Positions 10,612 through 20,777 are shown, counted from the first letter of the stretch. The stretch is DNA of 64,000 nucleotides from Granulicella sp. (GCA_025408425.1 JANXYX010000030.1:1-64000); one strand, 5' to 3'. Translations and numbers: made by a program. The notes: a model not told the origin generated them from the letters alone.

Positions 10612-12474
10612 TTGAGTTGGTCTCGCCGATCGTTTCTCACTTCCCTTTCGAGCACCGCACTCGTGTTGTCGCTCGACGACGTCCTGGCGCTCGCAGCACC
10701 ACAAAACCAGCCTTCGCCGATCGGCCAGGTCGGTTCGCGCCCCACATACGATACCAAGCCACGCCCCGCGCCCAAGGGGCCTCCCTCGCCCGTCACTGGA
10801 ACTCCGCTCGGCGTCAGCTTTATTGACGTCGCCCGGCAGTCGGGGCTAAACGCAAAAACCATCTATGGCGGGGAACACAAAAATAAGTTCTTGCTTGAGA
10901 CTACCGGCTGTGGCGTAGCGTTTTATGACTTCGACCACGACGACTGGCTCGACATCTTTCTTGTCAATGGTTCGAGGCTGGAGGGATTTCCCAAGGGACA
11001 GGAGCCCATCAACCGGCTGTTCAAAAACAACCGCGATGGCACCTTCACCGATGTCACTCTAAAGGCTGGCCTCGGGCATAGCGGATGGGGTCAGGGCTGC
11101 TGTGTCGGAGACTACAACAACGATGGATGGGATGACCTCTTCGTCAGCTACTACGGACAGAACGTCCTCTATCGAAATAACGGTAACGGCACCTTCACCG
11201 ATGTGACGAAGGAGGCTGGGCTGCTGCAGTCAAAGACAAGGTGGAACTCCGGCTGCGCCTTCCTCGACTACGACCGCGATGGCCACCTGGATCTCTTCGT
11301 CGCCAACTATATCGATTTCGACATCAAGACTGCTCCTCTCCCAGAGGCGGCCGGCTGTGCCTACAAAGGTATCCAGGTAGCCTGCGGGCCACCCGGCTTG
11401 CAAGGCGGAAAAAACATTCTCTATCACAACAATGGTGATGGAACCTTTACCGACGTATCGCAGAAGAGCGGCATGTGGGACACCATCGGCACCTACGCGC
11501 TCTCGGTCTCGGTATCCGATATTGATGGTGATGGTTGGCCTGACATCTACGTCGCCAATGACTCCACCGCCGCAACCTTTTACCAGAATCAAAAGGACGG
11601 CACCTTCAAGGATGTCGCAATTGAAGCTGGCATTGCCTACTCCCCAGACGGGAAACCGCAGGCAGGCATGGGCGTCTCAATCGGTGACTTCAACCGTGAC
11701 GGACTACTGGATATCGTCAAGACCAACTTCGCCGGCGATACCGACTCACTCTATCTCAATCTGGGTGATGGTACGTTTGAGGATCACACCTACCTTTCGG
11801 GCTTGGGAGTCAACACACGCTACCTCGGCTGGGGAGTCGGCTTCTTCGATATGGACAATGACGGCTGGCTGGACATCCTGATCTCCAACGGCCATGTCTA
11901 TCCCGAGGTCGATGGAACCCACATTGATGCGCCCTACGCCGAACATAAGTATCTCTACCGCAACCTGCGCAACGGCCAATTTGAAGAGGTAACCGCCGTG
12001 GGAGGCCCCGGCATCAATGATGCTGCACCCGCCCGAGGCTGCGCTTTCGGTGACTACGACAACGATGGTGATCTCGACGTCGTCGTCAACTGCGTCAACA
12101 CCTTTCCACAACTTCTCCGCTGCGATTCGACTAACGGTCGCAACTGGATCAAGATTCGAACCGTAGGCACTAAGTCCAATCGCACTGGCATCGGGGCGCG
12201 CATCAGCGTCACCACACAGCCCACATCAGCCGACAAGCCATTTGTGCAGATTGAAGAGGTACGCAGCGGAGGAAGCTACTACTCGCAGAACGACCTGCGC
12301 ATCCACTTCGGTCTGGACCAATCAAAGAAAGCCGACGCAGTCGAGATCAAGTGGCCATCTGGCGCAACCGACAGACTGACTGACCTCGAAGCAAATCACC
12401 TCTACGTGATTCAAGAGGGCGGAAAAATCCTGAAGACGGTCTCCATGGGCTCCACCACGGCGACAAAAGGATGA
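10612..12474 (+). CDS. CRTAC1-family protein with VCBS/FG-GAP repeats and ASPIC/UnbV domain, Tat-exported
   Basis: The protein has 620 residues. It starts at TTG 10612 and carries a twin-arginine signal (SWSRRSFLTSL followed by a hydrophobic stretch). Residues about 60-500 hold repeated VCBS/FG-GAP blades with calcium-binding-type loops such as DYNNDGWDDLFVSYY and DIDGDGWPDIYVAND, expected to form a beta-propeller. The C-terminus has the ASPIC/UnbV signature (VEIKWPSGATDRLTDLE). Family members are extracytoplasmic and of unknown biochemical role. Its stop overlaps the start of the next CRTAC1 gene (ATGA), so the two are translationally coupled. The Tat signal suggests export in folded form. 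Confidence 0.88.
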   Translation: MSWSRRSFLTSLSSTALVLSLDDVLALAAPQNQPSPIGQVGSRPTYDTKPRPAPKGPPSPVTGTPLGVSFIDVARQSGLNAKTIYGGEHKNKFLLETTGCGVAFYDFDHDDWLDIFLVNGSRLEGFPKGQEPINRLFKNNRDGTFTDVTLKAGLGHSGWGQGCCVGDYNNDGWDDLFVSYYGQNVLYRNNGNGTFTDVTKEAGLLQSKTRWNSGCAFLDYDRDGHLDLFVANYIDFDIKTAPLPEAAGCAYKGIQVACGPPGLQGGKNILYHNNGDGTFTDVSQKSGMWDTIGTYALSVSVSDIDGDGWPDIYVANDSTAATFYQNQKDGTFKDVAIEAGIAYSPDGKPQAGMGVSIGDFNRDGLLDIVKTNFAGDTDSLYLNLGDGTFEDHTYLSGLGVNTRYLGWGVGFFDMDNDGWLDILISNGHVYPEVDGTHIDAPYAEHKYLYRNLRNGQFEEVTAVGGPGINDAAPARGCAFGDYDNDGDLDVVVNCVNTFPQLLRCDSTNGRNWIKIRTVGTKSNRTGIGARISVTTQPTSADKPFVQIEEVRSGGSYYSQNDLRIHFGLDQSKKADAVEIKWPSGATDRLTDLEANHLYVIQEGGKILKTVSMGSTTATKG

Positions 12475-14228
12475 CCATGCTTCCGATGCGCCGCAGAACC
12501 TACTTCAGCTTAGGCACCACAATCAGCATTCTCTTCACCATTCTGTCGACGGCAATCGCTCAGCAACCCTATCCGCCAACCACCGAACATCCCGCGCCCG
12601 CATGGTTCGTTGACGTTGCATTGAAGGCTGGGATCACAGTGCGCAACGTGAATGGCGGGGTTGAATCCAAACGCTACATCATTGAATCCACGGGGTCGGG
12701 CGTGGCCATCATCGACTACGATCGCGATGGTTGGCCCGACATCTTTCTCGTAAACGGGTCGACCCTTCCCAATCAAACAACCGACGAAAAGCCGACAAGC
12801 CATCTCTTCCATAACAACCATGACGGAACTTTCACCGACGTCACTGCAAAAGCTGGCCTGGTCGCTACTGGATGGGGCCAGGGGGCCTGCGTGGGCGACT
12901 ACGACAACGACGGGTTCGACGATCTTTACGTCACGGACTATGGCAAGAACCGCCTCTTTCACAATCAAGGAAACGGCACGTTCAAAGAAGTGGCGGAACA
13001 GGCTGGTGTCGCAGGGACCGGCAAGGAGTGGGGTACGGGCTGCGCCTTCGTCGACTACGACCGCGACGGTAAACTCGACATTGCAGTCGCAAACTATGTT
13101 CACTTCGACCTGGCGAAAACGCCCGCTCCAGGGCAGGCCGCAGCCTGTATCTGGAAAGGCGTGCCGGTCATGTGCGGCCCTCGCGGACTGCCTGGTGCAC
13201 CGAATGTTCTCTTTCACAATCTCGGCGATGGCAAGTTTGAAGATGTCAGCAAGACTAGCGGCTTTGAAGCGACCACCGCGCACTATTGCTTCTCGATCAC
13301 GACGCTGGACTATAACGACGACGGCTGGCCAGATATGTATGTGGCCTGCGACTCGACTCCTGCGATCCTGTATCGGAACAACCACAACAGCACCTTCACC
13401 GACGTGGGCGGAGAGGCGGGCGTCGCGTTTAACGAGGACGGCCGCGAGCAGGCCGGCATGGGCTCCACCGCCGCAGACTATGACGGAGACGGCAAGCTCG
13501 ACCTGTTCAAGACCAACTTCTCCGACGACACTTCCACCCTGTACCACAACAACGGCGACGGCACTTACACCGACATGACCTTTCCTGCAGGTCTCGGGAT
13601 CAACACCGACGCCTTGGGCTGGGGAACGATGTTTGCGGATGTAGACAACGATGGATGGCCGGATCTGTTGCTCGCAAATGGCCACGTCTATCCGGAGGTG
13701 GACTCCGAGAAGTTGGGAGCCTCATACCGCGAACCGCGATTCCTCTACAGCAACCTCGGCAATGGAAAGTTCAAGGATGTCAGCAAGGTCTCCGGGCCGG
13801 GACTCACAACGCCGCAATCTGGCCGGGGCCTGGCCATCGCCGATCTATTCAACGACGGTCGCCTGGAGGCTGTGGTAAACAACCTGAGCGACCGCCCCAT
13901 GCTGCTCGTAAACCTGGCAAAGAATCAAAATCACTGGCTAGGTCTAAAGTTGACCGGTACCGCATCCAATCGTGATGCGATCGGAGCACATGTAACGGTT
14001 CATGGCACACAACGGGCATGGGTCGATGAGGTCCGTAGCGGATCCAGCTACAACTCCTCCAGCGATCTCCGCGTCCACTTTGGACTAGGTGCCGAGACTA
14101 CCGTGAAGGATATTGAGATCCGATGGCCGAGTGGCGCCGTGGAGAAGTTTGATCCTCCGGCGAAGGTTGACCAATACGTAAGTTTGACGGAAGGCAAGGG
14201 CCATGCCGCATCGGCGCAACTTCCTTGA
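12471..14228 (+). CDS. Second CRTAC1-family VCBS/ASPIC-UnbV protein
   Basis: This 585-residue paralogue of the preceding protein has the same repeat order, for example DYDRDGWPDIFLVNGS and DYNDDGWPDMYVACDST. The C-terminal ASPIC/UnbV element is IEIRWPSGAVEKFDPPAKVD. The N-terminus is a Sec-type signal peptide (YFSLGTTISILFTILSTAIA) rather than an obvious Tat signal. The start ATG overlaps the previous stop by four bases. The two genes look like an old tandem duplication with different export signals. Function is unknown; calcium-stabilised propellers are likely from the Asp-rich loops. Confidence 0.88.
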   Translation: MTMLPMRRRTYFSLGTTISILFTILSTAIAQQPYPPTTEHPAPAWFVDVALKAGITVRNVNGGVESKRYIIESTGSGVAIIDYDRDGWPDIFLVNGSTLPNQTTDEKPTSHLFHNNHDGTFTDVTAKAGLVATGWGQGACVGDYDNDGFDDLYVTDYGKNRLFHNQGNGTFKEVAEQAGVAGTGKEWGTGCAFVDYDRDGKLDIAVANYVHFDLAKTPAPGQAAACIWKGVPVMCGPRGLPGAPNVLFHNLGDGKFEDVSKTSGFEATTAHYCFSITTLDYNDDGWPDMYVACDSTPAILYRNNHNSTFTDVGGEAGVAFNEDGREQAGMGSTAADYDGDGKLDLFKTNFSDDTSTLYHNNGDGTYTDMTFPAGLGINTDALGWGTMFADVDNDGWPDLLLANGHVYPEVDSEKLGASYREPRFLYSNLGNGKFKDVSKVSGPGLTTPQSGRGLAIADLFNDGRLEAVVNNLSDRPMLLVNLAKNQNHWLGLKLTGTASNRDAIGAHVTVHGTQRAWVDEVRSGSSYNSSSDLRVHFGLGAETTVKDIEIRWPSGAVEKFDPPAKVDQYVSLTEGKGHAASAQLP

Positions 14229-14237
14229 GCACAGGTA

Positions 14238-15503
14238 CTACTTCGCCGCAGTAGCAGGCTGCGACTGAAGCCCAAGTCTTCGCAATAGGTGCGTGATAGT
14301 CAGCCCTTGCACCACAATTGAGAACACCACGACCACATAGGTAGCGACCAGCAGAAGATTGCGTTGCAACCCTTCCCCGGTTGGCAAAGAGAGTGCCAGC
14401 GCAACGGCCAGACCGCCTCGCAGACCGCCCCAGGTAAGAACCTGAATACTTCCCGGCACTCTCTGACGAACCAGAGCGAGCGACTCCACGGTCAGAGCCA
14501 CGCTTGCGAACCGTGCGAGCAGTACGACAGGGATGGCCAGCAAGCCAGCGACTAAGAAGCGTCCCTGGATTGGCAATACCAGCAGTTCCAACCCGAGTAG
14601 CAGGAACAGCACCACGTTGAAGATATCGTCCAGCAACTCCCAGAACGTATCAACGTGATTGCGGGTCTTTTCCGACATGGCAAGCGTCTTGGCTCGCCCG
14701 CCTACCATTAGCCCAGCCGTCACGACTTCAAGAGGGGCAGAAAGTCGAAGCGTATCAGTCAACGCGTACCCACCCATCGCCAGCGCAAGCGTCAGCAGCA
14801 CCTCGATTCGATAGTCGTCGACCAGACGCAGCAGGCGATAGGTGAGGTAACCCAGTAGCGCTCCAATACCGATACCCCCGATGGCCTTCAGAAGCAGCAG
14901 CAGCACAAAGCGTCCGGGAGACGGAAGAGACCCTCCAGTTGATGCATCGACCAGCGCCAGAAAGATCACGGCGCCCACCCCATCATTGAAGAGCGACTCT
15001 CCCGCCAACTGAGCTTCAAGGGCAGCGGGAGCGCCCGCGCGGCGCAACATTTCGAGCACTGCAATTGGATCCGTTGGCGATATGAGCGCTCCGAAAAGCA
15101 GCGCAGCCATTGCGCTCAACGGGATACCCACCGCCATCAGCGTGAGCTTCAAGAGCCCTGCGACAAATACTGTCGAGAGCGCTGTTGCCAGCAGCGACAG
15201 GCAACAGACAGCTAATTTCTGGCGCGAGAGCTCCGCCAAATTGAGCTGCAATGCCCCAGCAAACAACAAGAATGCCAGCATTCCGTGCAGCACGACCTGG
15301 TTAAAGTCGATTCCAGCCACGATGTGCTCTGCTGTGGCACGCAGACCAGGCTCAAGATGCCCTCCGGCGATCAGCGCCGCAGCCGCTCCCAACGATAGGA
15401 TCGTCGTCCCGACAGAAACGGGAAGCCGCAACACTCGATGGCTGATGAGGCCAAATAGTGCAGCAAGCGAAACCAGCGTACTCAGCAGAACAAATACAGT
15501 CAT
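14238..15503 (-). CDS. CPA1-family Na+/H+ antiporter
   Basis: The 421-residue polytopic protein has about 12 hydrophobic segments. Family motifs include LLFAGALQLNLAEL, FGALISPTDPIAVLEMLRRA and AGESLFNDGVGAVIFLAL, the last two carrying the ion-binding Asp residues of NhaP/CPA1 exchangers. TWGGLRGGLAVALALSLP is the usual late-helix motif. It is expected in the inner membrane, exchanging Na+ or K+ for protons. It is convergent with the CRTAC1 genes (9 bases between stops), and nothing in the neighbours suggests a dedicated partner. Confidence 0.92.
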   Translation of the reverse strand: MTVFVLLSTLVSLAALFGLISHRVLRLPVSVGTTILSLGAAAALIAGGHLEPGLRATAEHIVAGIDFNQVVLHGMLAFLLFAGALQLNLAELSRQKLAVCCLSLLATALSTVFVAGLLKLTLMAVGIPLSAMAALLFGALISPTDPIAVLEMLRRAGAPAALEAQLAGESLFNDGVGAVIFLALVDASTGGSLPSPGRFVLLLLLKAIGGIGIGALLGYLTYRLLRLVDDYRIEVLLTLALAMGGYALTDTLRLSAPLEVVTAGLMVGGRAKTLAMSEKTRNHVDTFWELLDDIFNVVLFLLLGLELLVLPIQGRFLVAGLLAIPVVLLARFASVALTVESLALVRQRVPGSIQVLTWGGLRGGLAVALALSLPTGEGLQRNLLLVATYVVVVFSIVVQGLTITHLLRRLGLQSQPATAAK

Positions 15504-15618
15504 GGTTGTCTGGAATCCAAGCTATACAAGATCAATAACTATTGGGGATTTTGAGCCACTAAGTCTCGATTATTGAAGCATTAGTTGAATGTGCCATCAG
15601 GGATTCGCTTTGAACGTG

Positions 15619-16326
15619 TTATGCAGGCGCTCGCGCAAGCAAGGCAAACTGGCCACCCAAGGGTATTTTACAAAGCATCTTTTCCACGGAAATAAGTCGA
15701 TTGAAGAGCCGCTCAGGAAAATAGAGGAAGTAGTCTGTACTGACGGTTTCAAAGCCGGCAGTCTGAAGCAGCACGCTGGCTTTTCGCGCGGTAAGAAGTT
15801 CCGCATCGACGTCCACTGGACACCTCTTGACTATTGCCCGAGTAACAGGATTCCATGGATTGTGTTCGATGATGCAGCACATCCCCCCCGGAGTCAGCAC
15901 GCGCCGGATCTCACTTGTCAAGAGAGTCCTGGCTCTTCCGTGAACATGATGAAAGACACAAACTGCCGTTACAAAATCGACCGAGCTATCGCCAAATGGC
16001 AACACAACGGGAGATGGCTGCTCGTGCATTTCGACCGCCCTGTTTTTTGAGAGCATGCTTGCAGACGGATCGCACCCGATAGCCTGCGCGAAGTTGCTGC
16101 CCGCCAGTCCCAGCAACTCACCCTGGCCGCACCCCACATCGAGCCATTTCAGTGTGCTCAAATTCATGCCAGCGTTCTTCAAGAGTCTTTCGATCAAGAT
16201 CCATTTCCTGCGATGAAAATGAAGGGGATCAAGCGCAAATAGACTCCTCATTGGATCTTCCAACAATCCTGCGTACGAGTGCGCATATTGGTCGAATTCC
16301 GGGTCTACTTTCTCAGTATTCTGCAT
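15619..16326 (-). CDS. Class I SAM-dependent methyltransferase
   Basis: The 235-residue protein has the Rossmann SAM-binding motif WLDVGCGQGELLGLAG (about 62-77), an acidic residue at the end of strand 2 (IGCDPSASML) and the later motif GGMCCIIEHNPWNPVTRAIV. It is the last gene of a leftward group (GT2, GT-C-like, GT2, GT-C-like, methyltransferase), 40 bases after the preceding gene. A role in modifying a lipid-linked sugar or glycan is plausible from that context, but the substrate is not visible. Confidence 0.85.
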   Translation of the reverse strand: MQNTEKVDPEFDQYAHSYAGLLEDPMRSLFALDPLHFHRRKWILIERLLKNAGMNLSTLKWLDVGCGQGELLGLAGSNFAQAIGCDPSASMLSKNRAVEMHEQPSPVVLPFGDSSVDFVTAVCVFHHVHGRARTLLTSEIRRVLTPGGMCCIIEHNPWNPVTRAIVKRCPVDVDAELLTARKASVLLQTAGFETVSTDYFLYFPERLFNRLISVEKMLCKIPLGGQFALLARAPA

Positions 16327-16366
16327 GGCGTCAATTCCTCCGCTCGATACGGTGCAAGGCGGCCGC

Positions 16367-18103
16367 TTACTTTAGAGGTAAAGCATACGGAAATACTTGT
16401 GCCGGCTTTATGTCAGGTTGTAGCAACCAGACCGTCCGGCCCTTGTAGTAGTGAATAAGTTCGAGATCAGCCGCAGCATCCATCTTGCGTGCCCAGATGA
16501 CCTTCGAGTTGTCCATGTCCGCACTGTTATAGACCCATTCGTCTAACGAGCTGTGGTTTGGGGAGTAGCTGACGATCACGAGTTGTTTTCCTGGCAGTTG
16601 TTCCAGTCTAGTCTGAACCTCGGCTCTCGCAGCGCCAAATGGCTCTGAACCATACCAAGCTCCAGCCCACCCTCCCCCCGGCCAGGTTGTAAGCCTCAGG
16701 TGGAAAGGCTCTGCCGTCAGCCGGATTGCAGCTAATAGAACGCATAGCGGAAGTGCCAGCCGCACTAAAAACCTTCCGACCGGCTGCCCTTCTGGACTCC
16801 AAAGACGCAAGTGGCGCATAGCCTGCAGACCAATCGTATAGAGTGCAGCTGTAAATGGTGCCAGATAGTGGGGAATTAAAAACATCTCAACGAGTATCCC
16901 GGGAACCCATACAAGTCCGCATAGTGCGAAGAATCGGGTACGTCGATCGGCAAGTACACGTCGCAACATAATCAAAGGTGGAATTAGCGCGATGCCAGCA
17001 AAGAACAGAATTGTTCTCAATGGTTTGAATAATAGTATTTCGGACAGAAGGCCAGACGGCGTATGAAGCTTCTTGAAATAGCCAAGCTCTTCATTTACGT
17101 AGAAGTCTCGCATTACCTTGTGGCTATAGACAGGCTCGGGCCGCTGCGGTTGCCATATCCAATATGGGACTACGGCGTAGGTGTCGCGATCTACTTTGTA
17201 GGGCGGGGTGAGAGGGTCCCCGAATACGCGATAGTTGTAGTACCCCATCCACAAACCAGCTGCGAGGATAAGTGCCACTGGTCCAGCCGTGCGACGGATC
17301 AGAACTATGGCGGGCGGCCGATTCTCTCCAAAGAGAACCCAGCGGCCCAGAACCACCACTACCGGTAAGCACAGCAGTAGACCTTCATAGGGGCGGCTCA
17401 AGGCGAGCAGTATGACACCCACAGAAAGCAGCAAACTATCGCGAAGCTGTGCCCTTTTGATGAATCGCGGAAATGCACCCAGTACAAGCGCTCCACCAAG
17501 AGCCGCGATTGAACCTCCGCCAGAGTAGGTGTTAATCCAGTAGCTGAAAAGGCCCAGGCGCAGCACCGCCAGCATTCCGCCCAAAAGCGCCCAGGATGGT
17601 GGAAGCCACGCCTGTAACATCCAGCAGATAGCCGCACACATCAGGGATGTCACACATAAAATACCAACCCAGGGGTATCCCGTCAGAACCTTGCCTGCAG
17701 CCAGAATTAGCCCCTGCGCAGGAAAGTACATCGACATATACGTCGGCTTCATCGTGATCTGAATGCTTTCGAAATGCTTCCACATCACAGGGGTGGGATT
17801 TGTCAGTCTTCCAGACGCGAAGGTATCCCCTGCAAGCAGAAAGCTGAAATCATCCTGTACGAATGGCTGAGGAATTGGGGACAGAGGAAGAATGGCAAGC
17901 CTCAGTAGAAGCGCGGCACCGCCGACAACTACAACGGACAGGCTCTGCCTGCTTGCCAACCGCCCAAACAAACGCTCGACACGCTGGAACCAATTGGAAC
18001 CGAGCCGGGGACAGCAGAACGCAACCGCGATTGCAACCAAAGTGAGGCCGGCTTCGATCACCGTAAGCGAAGGGCCGTGGTCTGGACCAGGAGACAAAAT
18101 CAT
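16367..18103 (-). CDS. Polytopic GT-C-like membrane protein, copy 2
   Basis: The protein has 578 residues, roughly ten hydrophobic segments and a soluble C-terminal part. An acidic pair follows the first long helices (PIPQPFVQDDFSFLLAGDTF), as in GT-C glycosyltransferases that use polyprenyl-phosphate sugars. It is clearly a paralogue of the protein at 18990-20777: both share CWMLQAWLPP, GLFSYWINTYSGGG, RPYEG and the C-terminal LPGKQLV and DEWVYNSA blocks. Each copy is preceded by a GT2 gene, suggesting a duplicated GT2/GT-C module. Family assignment to GT-C is inference from topology and context; the start at 18103 aligns with the inner Met of the paralogue. Confidence 0.6.
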   Translation of the reverse strand: MILSPGPDHGPSLTVIEAGLTLVAIAVAFCCPRLGSNWFQRVERLFGRLASRQSLSVVVVGGAALLLRLAILPLSPIPQPFVQDDFSFLLAGDTFASGRLTNPTPVMWKHFESIQITMKPTYMSMYFPAQGLILAAGKVLTGYPWVGILCVTSLMCAAICWMLQAWLPPSWALLGGMLAVLRLGLFSYWINTYSGGGSIAALGGALVLGAFPRFIKRAQLRDSLLLSVGVILLALSRPYEGLLLCLPVVVVLGRWVLFGENRPPAIVLIRRTAGPVALILAAGLWMGYYNYRVFGDPLTPPYKVDRDTYAVVPYWIWQPQRPEPVYSHKVMRDFYVNEELGYFKKLHTPSGLLSEILLFKPLRTILFFAGIALIPPLIMLRRVLADRRTRFFALCGLVWVPGILVEMFLIPHYLAPFTAALYTIGLQAMRHLRLWSPEGQPVGRFLVRLALPLCVLLAAIRLTAEPFHLRLTTWPGGGWAGAWYGSEPFGAARAEVQTRLEQLPGKQLVIVSYSPNHSSLDEWVYNSADMDNSKVIWARKMDAAADLELIHYYKGRTVWLLQPDIKPAQVFPYALPLK

Positions 18104-18154
18104 AGTAGGTACATTCGCCCCTTTTCAATTCGCAATACGGCCAGGCGGCATTGC

Positions 18155-18943
18155 TCACGATTTGTGAGTAAGTTCCGAATAGTACTTCATAGTTACTTTT
18201 CGTCCAGTCCCATCAAACAGCGGTAGCTTTACGATCCCCATCTTGTGCGCTACAAAACTTGCTGTGGTCGCCAGCACACCAATGCCATATTTCACGCTAC
18301 GCCTGAAGTTGATCGAAGAAGCTTCTTCAAAGTATTTCGTCGGGCACGATATCTCGCCAATGCGGAAGCCAAACATCACCGACTGAGCAATCATCTGATT
18401 GTCGAATACAAAGTCGTCAGAGTTTTCCAGCAGCGGAAGAGTCTGCAACAGCTCCGCTGAAAACGCGCGGAAACCTGTGTGGTATTCGGATAGCTTCACC
18501 CCGAGGAAGATGTTTTGGAAGGCTGTCAGCAGGCGATTGGCGATGTATTTATACCTTGGCATACCGCCCTTCAGAGCTCCGCCACCAAGAATCCGTGAAG
18601 CCAGAACAACGTCGTACACCCCACTGGCGACCATGCTTGCCATCGCCAAAACGAGAGACGGTGTGTACTGATAATCCGCATGAACCATGACTACGATGTC
18701 GGCACCTGATGCTAATGCCTCGCGGTAGCAGGTCTGCTGATTGCGCCCATAGCCGTAGTTCGCATCGTGGATAAAGGTTTGCACCCCGAGGCTCTCCGCA
18801 AGAGCCGCCGTTTTGTCTGTGCTCGAGTCATCGACAAGAATTCGTATGTCAACCACGTCAGGCAGTTCCCTAACGGTCTTTTCCAGAGTTCTTTCAGCGT
18901 TGTATGCCGGCATCACCACTGCGATACGCTTGCCGTTGATCAT
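18155..18943 (-). CDS. Glycosyltransferase family 2, DPM1-like
   Basis: The 262-residue protein has a GT2 fold: MPAYNAERTLEKTV at the N-terminus, nucleotide-sugar motif ILVDDSSTDKTAALAESLG, and MVHADYQYTP in the DxD position. This resembles dolichyl/polyprenyl-phosphate sugar synthases without C-terminal membrane helices. It probably charges a lipid carrier for the neighbouring GT-C-like protein, whose start lies 51 bases after this gene's stop. Sugar identity is unknown. Confidence 0.88.
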   Translation of the reverse strand: MINGKRIAVVMPAYNAERTLEKTVRELPDVVDIRILVDDSSTDKTAALAESLGVQTFIHDANYGYGRNQQTCYREALASGADIVVMVHADYQYTPSLVLAMASMVASGVYDVVLASRILGGGALKGGMPRYKYIANRLLTAFQNIFLGVKLSEYHTGFRAFSAELLQTLPLLENSDDFVFDNQMIAQSVMFGFRIGEISCPTKYFEEASSINFRRSVKYGIGVLATTASFVAHKMGIVKLPLFDGTGRKVTMKYYSELTHKS

Positions 18944-18989
18944 GGACTTACCTCTTTCTGTTCAGTCTTCCTCAATCGTCGAATACAAC

Positions 18990-20777
18990 TTACCTAATGG
19001 TGGCTACAGCCTTTAGATCGGGCACTGGATACGGGGAAACATCGGCCGGCTGCTTATCGGGCTGAACCAACCAGACTTTTCTATCTTTGTAGTAATTGAT
19101 GAGTTCACGATCATCTACGGCATTCATCTCCCGCGCCCATATGACTTTGGAACCATCTATGTTGGCGGAGTTATAGACCCACTCATCTATAGGATTATGT
19201 TCAGGTGAGTATCTAACCAGGACTAACTGTTTCCCCGGGAGTTGTTCTAATCTGGCCTCAATATTGGCACGTTCCGTGCCGAAGTGGCCCGGGCCATACC
19301 ACACCCCTGACCACTCAGATGCCGGCCATTCCACAAATCTAAGATTAAGAGGCTCGGCAAATAACCGAAGTCCGCCCAGAACAAAGCAGACTGTGACAAT
19401 CAGACGCGTTAATGTCATACCAACGGGTAGAGCACCCGGGCGCCAGAGACGGAGATGGCGCATGGCCTGCAAACCTATTGCATAGAATGCTGCCGTAAAT
19501 GGTGACAGATAGTGAGGGATTAGAAATATCTCTATTAGCATTCCGGCCGCTAATACAAATACACACAGAACGAGGAAGCGGATACGGCGATCCAAGAGCA
19601 CCCTTTTAAGCATAATGAGTGGCACGAGCAACGCAATACCGGAGAAAAATAGAATCCCTCTTATCGCTTTGATGAGAGTCTCGGGGATAAAGCCAGACGG
19701 ACGATGAATTTTTTCGAAGGCAGTAAGCTCGTTATGGTGATAGAAGTTCCACAATGCTGCGTGCCGGTAGACAGGCTCAGGCCTCTGGGACTGCCATACA
19801 TAATACGGAGCCACGGCGTACGTGCTGCGATTGACGGTGTAAGGCAGCGTAAAGGGATTTCCGAAGGCACGATAGTCGTAGTAAGATATCCATGCGCCTG
19901 CGGCGATAATTAGCGCCAGCGGTGCCGCAGCACGACGAATCAAGATGGCAATGGTCGGTCTATTCTTTCCAAAGAAAACCCAGTGCCCTAGAACGAAAGC
20001 TACCGGGGCGCAAAGAAGAAAACCTTCGTAAGGACGCGTCGTGACGAGCAGCACGATCCCCAACGCCAGCAGCATACCATCGCGAAGCCGTGCGGCTTTC
20101 ATCAAACGCGGAAGCGCTCCCAACACTAGCGCTCCACCAAGTGCCGCGATTGCGCCTCCACCAGAGTATGTATTGATCCAGTAGCTGAATAGGCCCAGCC
20201 GCAGGACAGCAAGGATTCCTCCCAGAAGCGCCCAGGTGGGGGGAAGCCACGCCTGCAACATCCAGCAGATTGCAGCGCACATCAACGCGTTGGCAAATAA
20301 GATTCCGTACCAAGGGTTCCCCAACAGCACCTTACTTGCAGCCAGTATCAGTCCTGTCGAGGGAAAGTACATCGACATATAAGTCGGATTCATTGTGACG
20401 TGGATGCTCTCGAAGTGGACCCACATCGCTGGGGTAGGGTTGGTCAGTCTTCCGGACGCGAAGGTATCCGACGCGAGCAGGAAGCTGAAATCATCCGGAA
20501 CAAATGGATGAGGAATGGGGCATAGGGGAAGAATCGCAAGCCGCAGCAGGAGTGCGCTGGCACCTACGAACGCAACCGACAGGCCTCGTCTCCGAGCCAA
20601 CCGGCCGAACGCACGCTCGATGCGCGAGAACCATTCAGATCCAAGGCGGGGCCAGCAGAACGCCACCGCAATTACAACCATCGTGAGGGCGATCTCGATC
20701 GCCATTGGCGATGTGGCACGTTCTTGTGAAACAGGCAGGATCATATTCAGACAATTCGCATGAAGGTATTCACGCAC
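18990..20777 (-). CDS. Polytopic GT-C-like membrane protein, copy 1
   Basis: The protein has up to 595 residues. GTG 20777 overlaps the stop of the upstream GT2 gene (GTGCGTGA), but ATG 20744 (MILPVSQ) corresponds to the start of the paralogue at 18103 (MILSPGP); neither has a clear ribosome binding site. Topology and motifs match the paralogue, including PIPHPFVPDDFSFLLASDTF and GLFSYWINTYSGGG. Much of the central region is near-identical between copies. It is expected to transfer sugar from a polyprenyl-phosphate donor on the outer face of the inner membrane. Position just downstream of the Flp pilins makes pilin glycosylation a candidate role. Confidence 0.6.
   Translation of the reverse strand: MREYLHANCLNMILPVSQERATSPMAIEIALTMVVIAVAFCWPRLGSEWFSRIERAFGRLARRRGLSVAFVGASALLLRLAILPLCPIPHPFVPDDFSFLLASDTFASGRLTNPTPAMWVHFESIHVTMNPTYMSMYFPSTGLILAASKVLLGNPWYGILFANALMCAAICWMLQAWLPPTWALLGGILAVLRLGLFSYWINTYSGGGAIAALGGALVLGALPRLMKAARLRDGMLLALGIVLLVTTRPYEGFLLCAPVAFVLGHWVFFGKNRPTIAILIRRAAAPLALIIAAGAWISYYDYRAFGNPFTLPYTVNRSTYAVAPYYVWQSQRPEPVYRHAALWNFYHHNELTAFEKIHRPSGFIPETLIKAIRGILFFSGIALLVPLIMLKRVLLDRRIRFLVLCVFVLAAGMLIEIFLIPHYLSPFTAAFYAIGLQAMRHLRLWRPGALPVGMTLTRLIVTVCFVLGGLRLFAEPLNLRFVEWPASEWSGVWYGPGHFGTERANIEARLEQLPGKQLVLVRYSPEHNPIDEWVYNSANIDGSKVIWAREMNAVDDRELINYYKDRKVWLVQPDKQPADVSPYPVPDLKAVATIR

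Noticed and set aside
12510..13685. Long antisense open frame (391 codons) opposite the second CRTAC1 gene
   Set aside because: It is the shadow of Asp-rich repeats (GAC/GAT read as GTC/ATC), giving a low-complexity Val/Ile-rich product with no ribosome binding site.
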